NCBI GenBank assembly: GCA_030592525.1
Contig: JAUVIW010000031.1
Coordinates: 1-9,550, forward strand
Direction: 5' to 3'
Origin: an archaeon
GTDB taxonomy: Archaea; B1Sed10-29; WALL01
DNA length: 9,550 nt
Under the pieces are notes generated by a model. It did no database searches, was not told the DNA's origin, and worked only from the letters and a program-made list of their open reading frames with translations. The first letter of the stretch is position 1; every line of letters starts with the position of its first letter. The translations under genes were made by a program, and so were the position numbers. Shown here one piece after another: positions 1 to 6,600 of this stretch.

Positions 1-687
1 GCGCCGCCAGGCAGCGGGGACAGGGAGTGCTCAACAACCGGCGCATGCCAGCTCGCGGTCACGTGGGCAGACCCGGGCGATGTCGGAACGGATTATTATT
101 ACACAGTCAAGGCGTACGACGACCAAGGCAACGAAGACAACATACTAAACAGCTGGCCGGGAATCATAAGCAACAGCAATGACGGCACGTACTCGTTCTG
201 GTATGACGGCACGATTCTAAGCAGCGGCCGGGCAGCAATCGGAGACACCCTACTCATACAATACGAAGCAAAGATAACGAACACAGCACACTGGGTGTCA
301 TGCTACATATTCGAGACGGACTGGAGCGGGTCGTGCCAAGACCAAATAAAGACCACTGACTGGTCATTCGGCCAGTGCGCATACACCATATCAGCAGATG
401 CACCAGAAATAAGGGTAGAATGCTACCACGGGCCAAGCGGCGCGCACGCAGGCAGCACCGCGGAAGTCAAGAACCTGCGCCTATACAAAATCAAGTCCGA
501 CGCGGTGACAGCAGGCATGCAAAACTACGACCTGACGGGAGCCGGAGTGAGCAACCCGTACACCGGGCTCACCACGACCATCAGCACGCTGAACCCGAAC
601 CAGTACTACACTTACGCCATCACGGCGAGGGACAACAGCGACAACCTTGGCTCTGCGGGGTCAGCAGGCAACGCTTATACTCTTGCA
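1..687 (+). other. FN3-like domain interrupted by jelly-roll (CBM-like) insert, copy 1 (residues 1-229)
   Basis: Residues ~19-46 form the first half of an FN3-like fold (AVTWADPG, then DYYYTVKAYDDQGNEDN). Residues ~165-229 form the second half (NYDLTG, then LNPNQYYTYAITARDNSDN and YTLA). Between them, residues ~47-163 (bases ~139-489) resemble a jelly-roll carbohydrate-binding module of the CBM_4_9 kind: DGTYSFWYDG, a GDTLLIQYEAKI strand, TTDWSF near the middle and a closing strand EVKNLRLYKI. The insert has four cysteines (101, 112, 126, 141). Unlike the two later copies, this FN3 lacks the cysteine pair in its last two strands: residue 203 is Tyr and residue 223 is Gly. The domain starts before or near the window edge, so its first strand may be incomplete. 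The fold assignment is from pattern only; the ligand is unknown. Confidence 0.65.
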
Positions 688-3600
688 CTGAAACCGTCAA
701 TTACGACGGCAGTGGGCTCGGGGACAGCGGGGGCGTACCAGTGCGTCATCACGCCGAACATGAACGGAAACCCCGTTGGCACGGAGTACTTCGTGGACGC
801 AACCACCTCACTCGGGGGGGAAACGGACTCGGCGTGGACCGCAAGTACAGCACAAGCGACGCCGACGTACACAGACACCGCGCTCACCTCGGCGCACGGC
901 ACGTACCAATACCGCATCCGCGCAAGGAATGGTGACAGTGTGCAGACCACATACACAAGCATAGTGAACTGCGTTATACCGAACAACCTGCCGACAACGC
1001 CGACAGGCAGCTCCCTCAACGGAGCGGACCAGGCCGGGGAATCACTTGTCGCAACGGGCGCGGGAAGCACGGATGGTGACAGCGACCCAATCACTTACTA
1101 CTATAGGTTCAACTGCGGCAGTGCTGGAGGCACGCAGCTGCAGGCAAAGAGCGTAGACAACTCGTGGACAATTGACAACACATGCGGCAAAGGGAACTCC
1201 GTTTACGTCAGCATCTGGGCGAATGACGGGATTGTGGACAGCACGGGGTCAGAAGTGGAGAGCGTCGCGATAGTCAACACGCCGCCCACAACGCCGACAG
1301 GCAGCAGCCTGAACACAGCTGACCAAGTCGGCGAAACGCTGACCGCGACAGGCGCAGGAAGCACTGATATGGACAGCGGCGACTCAGTAACATACCGCTA
1401 CGAGTTCAGGTGCGACTCCGCAGGCGGCGCATTACTGCAGGCGCAGAGCACTGACAACACATGGGACATCACAACAGCATGCGGCAAGACGCACACCGTG
1501 TATGTCCTGGTATGGGGCCACGACGGCACCGCGGCGAGCACGAGCTACGAAACAGAGACCAAGGCAATAGTCAACACCGCGCCAACAACGCCAACCGGAA
1601 CAAGCGTTAACTCTGTTACACGCCTGGGCGAGGACTTGGTTGTCACGGGCGCAGGGTCAACAGACGTTGACAACGACGCGGTCACTTACAGGTACGAGTT
1701 CCGCCTGAACAGCGCCACAGGCACTGTGCTGCAGGCACAGGGCACGGACAACAGCTACGTGATGGCGAGCCCGGCAGTGCCCGGAAACACGATTTACATG
1801 CTCATCTGGGGGCACGACGGCACCACAGCAAGCGCAAGCTACGAGACAGAGACGCGCACAGTGCAGTCAAACATACCGTCAACGCCCACGGCATCAGCAA
1901 GCTCAGGCAAGCCACTGAACTCGGCTCGCGGAAAGATAGCCGTGGCATGGGGCGCGAACGGCAACCAGGGCGGCACAGAGTACGAAGTGCAGAGGAACCA
2001 AAGCACCACGGTGTACGGGCCAGGCACACTGCTGACATATACAAACGATGACATTGATGATGGCACACAGTACTGCTATCGCGTGAGAGCAAGAATATCT
2101 GGCGGCACGTGGAGCGACTACACGAGCGAGGACTGCGCGACCACTATTGACCGCACTGCACCGGCAGACCCCGTGCTAAGCACGTCGATAGACGCGGCGC
2201 TCTACAATGTTGACTTGGACTGGACGGCGACGGGAACCAACTACAACCTGTGGCGCGTTAGCGGCACTGTTCAAACAGAGCCAACAATCATCGGGAACGG
2301 CGTGTTTGACGACTTCAACAGCTATGGCGCGGGAGCGCCGCCAGCACCATGGGCGATACAGGCAGGAAACTGGGAAGTCCAGAGTGTTGGTGGGACCAAT
2401 GTGCTGGGGTTCACGACTGTTGCGCAGCCAGGAACCATACTTTACACCAACACGCCAACAGTAAGCGACTACTCGGCTGAAGTCGAGATATACGACAACT
2501 ATGCCGCAGGCAACAACCCACACCCAGGAATCATTGTGTCGTGGCAGGACGCGCAGAACTACGACGCAATATACCTGCGCGTGTCAAGCAATGAGATAGT
2601 GCACTGGCAGTACAGGAGCGGAGGCGCAACCACGCCAATCATAGGCACGACAACAATGAACGCAAACGAGTGGATTAATGCCAAGGCAGTGAAAGAAGGC
2701 ACGAGCGCGAGAGTGTACATCAACGACAAGTTCATCGGCAGCATCACGGTGCTCAACGCGCCCGGCGTCGGCCTATGGTACCACACGAGCAACGCAGCCC
2801 AGAACGCGTACTTCGACAACTTCAAGGTCTTGCCGCTCTACACTGGCACGCACTATGATGACACTGTAGCGGTTGACGACCAAGCGCCGGAGAAGCCGAG
2901 CTTCGCGCCGGCGGCAGACAGCACAAGCCAAATAACGGTCACGTGGACGCCGCCAACAGAGAACGGAGCGACATACTGGCACATGGCCGGCGCGCTTGAT
3001 TCAGAAAACAACTACGGGAACATATTCCATGACGGCGGGTGCGAGAAGAGTACGAACCAGTGCTACCTCAAGCTAGGGAACGTCGTCAGCAACGGGTATA
3101 CCATAGACAACTCAGTGAAATACACAGGCGAATCCTCACTCAGGCAGGACACGGCCGCAAGCACCAGGTACGCCGGCTCAGACTTCATCATAGGCACGGA
3201 CATCGAGGCTAACACGTACTACAGGGCAGAGTGCATGGTGAAGACAGCTTTGAGCGCGGGGTACGCACGGATATATCCAGAGCACCAGTTCACGCTCATA
3301 GATTACTCCAGCACTAGCGGCACCACAGACTGGACAAGGATACACACCGTGTTCAAGAGTGGAGCCTCGGGCGACGTACGCTTGCTCAGATACACCCTGG
3401 GAACAGCCACAGGGCAGACGTGGTGGGACTCATGCAGCCTGCGCAAGCTCACGGAAACGGATGCGACGAGCGGGCTGAAAAACTATGACGTGACAGAGAC
3501 CACGAGCAACCCCGGTGGAACGAGCGGGACCGACACAGCATCGCCGTACGTTGACACAGGCCTGAGCACGAACGTGCAGTACTGCTATACTGTTGCAGCA

Positions 3601-6600
3601 AGGGACAACGCAGACAACTTGGGCAGCTCTTACTCGGCGATATGCAAGTACACTCTCGCGGCGGCGCCGACGGTCACGAGCGTTACTTGTGTTGCAGAGC
3701 CGACGAGGAAGTGCACTGTTGTCGTGAACGCGAACGGGAACCCAGGGACGACGGAGTACTATATAGATGCTGTGAGCGGCACAGGCGCGTCCGACAGGAC
3801 GTGGGGCACGAGCACGTCCTACGACGACACAAGCGTTGCGGCGCACGCGACGAGCGTGTGCTACAAGGTCATGGCAAGGAACGGCGACACCACCGAAACC
3901 GCACTGTCAGCGCAGGTGTGCGACGACGTGCCGAACGCGTTGCCCACAGACCCAACAACACTGACACCAAGCACCTCAGGCTACTACGGCGGCACGAGCG
4001 CCAGCGTGAACATAGCGTGTTCGGGCAGCACGGACGCGGACACAGACACCTTATACTATGACATCGAGTCGTACTACAACGCCGGATGGAACGTGCTATC
4101 AGACAATGACGCGGACGGAAACTACGCGTGGGACGTGGGCGCAATCACATCGCAATCAGGCGTGGACATCAGGTGCCGTGCGACAGACACAACGGACAAC
4201 AGCGGGTACAAGACTAACAACAACGTAATCATTATCGATAACACAAATCCGATAACAACAGACGACGCGCCAGCAGGATGGCAGGCCTCAAACCCCACAG
4301 TAGCACTCACACCAAGTGACAGCAGCTCAGGAATGGTAGGCGGGTCAGCAAACACAGAGTACTGCATTGACACGAGCGATACGTGCACTCCAAGCACCAC
4401 AGGCACATCAAAAGCAACCACTTGCACCGCAGGAAACGTGTGCACGGAATACATACGCTACAGGTCCACGGACGCCGTAGGCAATGTGGAAGATATCAAG
4501 ACAACAGGCGCAATCACAATAGACATGCAGGACCCAGCCACAACGGACAACGCACCCGCTGGATGGCAGGACTCAAACCCGACTGTCACACTAACGCCGT
4601 CAGACGGAAGCGGCTCAGGCATAGGCACCACATACTACTGCATGGACACAGCCAACACATGCAACCCAACCACAACTTACTCCGCACCAGTGGCCACTGA
4701 CTGCACTGCAGGCGCAGTCTGCACAAAGTACATCAGGTACTACTCCACAGACAATGCAGGCAACTCAGAGAGCATACAGAGCACGGGAACAATACAGATA
4801 GATACAGCCCCACCAAGCACAACAGACAACGCACCTGCCGGGTGGCAGAGCGGAGACATAAGCGTGTCACTCACGCCAACAGACGGCTCAGGCTCGGGCA
4901 TAGCTAGCACAGAATACTGCAAAAGCACAACACCGTGCGCGCCCGATACAATTTACCCCGGAGTAATAAGTGTCACGTGCGCATCAGGAAACGTATGCGA
5001 AGAATACATATGCTACAAATCCACAGACAACGTAGGCAATGTGGAGGACGACACGTGCACTGCCGCCATACAAATAGACAAGCAGGTGCCAACAACAACA
5101 GACAACGCACCCGCCGGATGGCAAGCCACAAACCCAACAGTAACACTCACACCAAGCGACGGCAGTGGCTCAGGCATTGCAACCACACAGTACTGTATTG
5201 ACGCGACCGACACGTGCACTCCAAGCATTACAGGCACATCAGCAACAACCACGTGCGGAGCAGGAGTCTTATGCACGCAGTACATACGCTACAAATCCAC
5301 GGACAACGTAGGCAATGTGGAAACCACGAAGTCAACAGGCGCAATACAAAGAGATGACGAAGCGCCGACGACAACGGACAACGCGCCATCAGGATGGCAG
5401 GGAAGCGATGTCACAGTCACACTAACGCCGTCAGACGGATGCGGCTCAGACATTGCGAACACGTACTACTGTATTGACACGGCAGACACGTGCACACCAA
5501 CAACACCCGGAACATCAGCAAGCGTGACATGCACAGCAGGACAAGTGTGCATACAGTACGTGAGATATTACTCCGTAGACAACATGGGCAACTCTGAGAC
5601 CGTGCAGAGCACAGGAGCAATACAAATCGACAAGGAGGCACCAAGCACTAGCGACGACGCGCCAGCCGGATGGCAAAACGATGATTACACAGTTGCGCTC
5701 ACGCCCACTGACCCCGGCGCACCCACAACAGGCTCAGGCATTGCGAACACATACTACTGTATTGACACAAGCAACACGTGCTCACCAACAACACTGGGCA
5801 CGGCAGCAAGCGTGACATGCGGAACAGGACAAGTGTGCACACAGTACGTGAGATACTACTCCATTGACAACGCCGAGAATATAGAGGAAGTGCAGAGCAC
5901 AGGAGCAATAACGATTGACAAGGAACTGCCAAGCACCACAGACAACGCGCCTGCCGGGTGGCAGGACTCAAACCCAACTGTCACACTAACGCCGTCAGAC
6001 GGCAGTGGCTCAGGCATAGGCACCACATACTACTGCATGGACACCTCAAACGCGTGCAACCCAACCACCACTTACTCAGCACCAGTGGCCACCGACTGCA
6101 CCGCCGGAAGCGCATGCACAACGTACATCAGGTACTACTCCACAGACAATGCAGGCAACAATGAAGCCACGCAGTCAACCGGAGTGATACAGATAGACCT
6201 CCAGGCCCCGACAACGACTGACAACTATGCTACTTCATGTTCGGGCTCAAGCCCAATATCCATGACGCTCTCGCCGACAGACGGCACAGGATCAGGACTC
6301 GTGTGGACAAAGTACTGCATTGACACAGACGGGTCATGCATACCGTCCACCACAGGCACGACACCGAGCGTTACGTGTGCCGACGACAACTTCTGCGACC
6401 GATACGTGCGATACCACTCAATGGACAATGTCGGCAACACAGAGGCGGAACACAACAGCCAGATTGTCACGATTGACCTCGCTGACCCGGACCCAGGACC
6501 AACACCAGTGGTGACAGCCAGTAGCACAACAACATTGAGCGCACTTGCCTCCGGTGGCAGTGACACAGGATGTGGCTCCAGCACACTGCTATACCAGTAC

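Noticed and set aside
375..935. 186-codon open frame on the plus strand in another frame
   Set aside because: It overlaps the jelly-roll FN3 and the following FN3-like module in frame 1. Its translation is rich in Arg, His and Gln with no domain pattern, typical of an out-of-frame reading of this composition.
2302..2841. Enzymatic role (3-keto-disaccharide hydrolase, DUF1080) for the concanavalin-like insert
   Set aside because: Only the sandwich pattern is visible and no catalytic residues can be identified. Related folds often serve binding, so no enzyme function is assigned.
2881..3660. Frameshift or misassembly at FN3 boundaries, because the FN3 looked broken
   Set aside because: The interrupted FN3 pattern recurs three times with inserts of related fold and the frame is kept, so it is an architectural feature rather than an error.
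3642..5201. Arg/His-rich plus-strand frames within the repeat region
   Set aside because: The frames at 3642-4061, 4383-4700 and 4935-5201 repeat similar words only because the underlying repeats are read out of frame; they are shadows.
4249..6486. Regular DNA periodicity of about 276-288 bases resembling a non-coding repeat array
   Set aside because: The period is a whole number of codons (92-96 residues), substitutions preserve the protein consensus, and there are no short identical repeats with unique spacers, so it is not CRISPR or satellite DNA.
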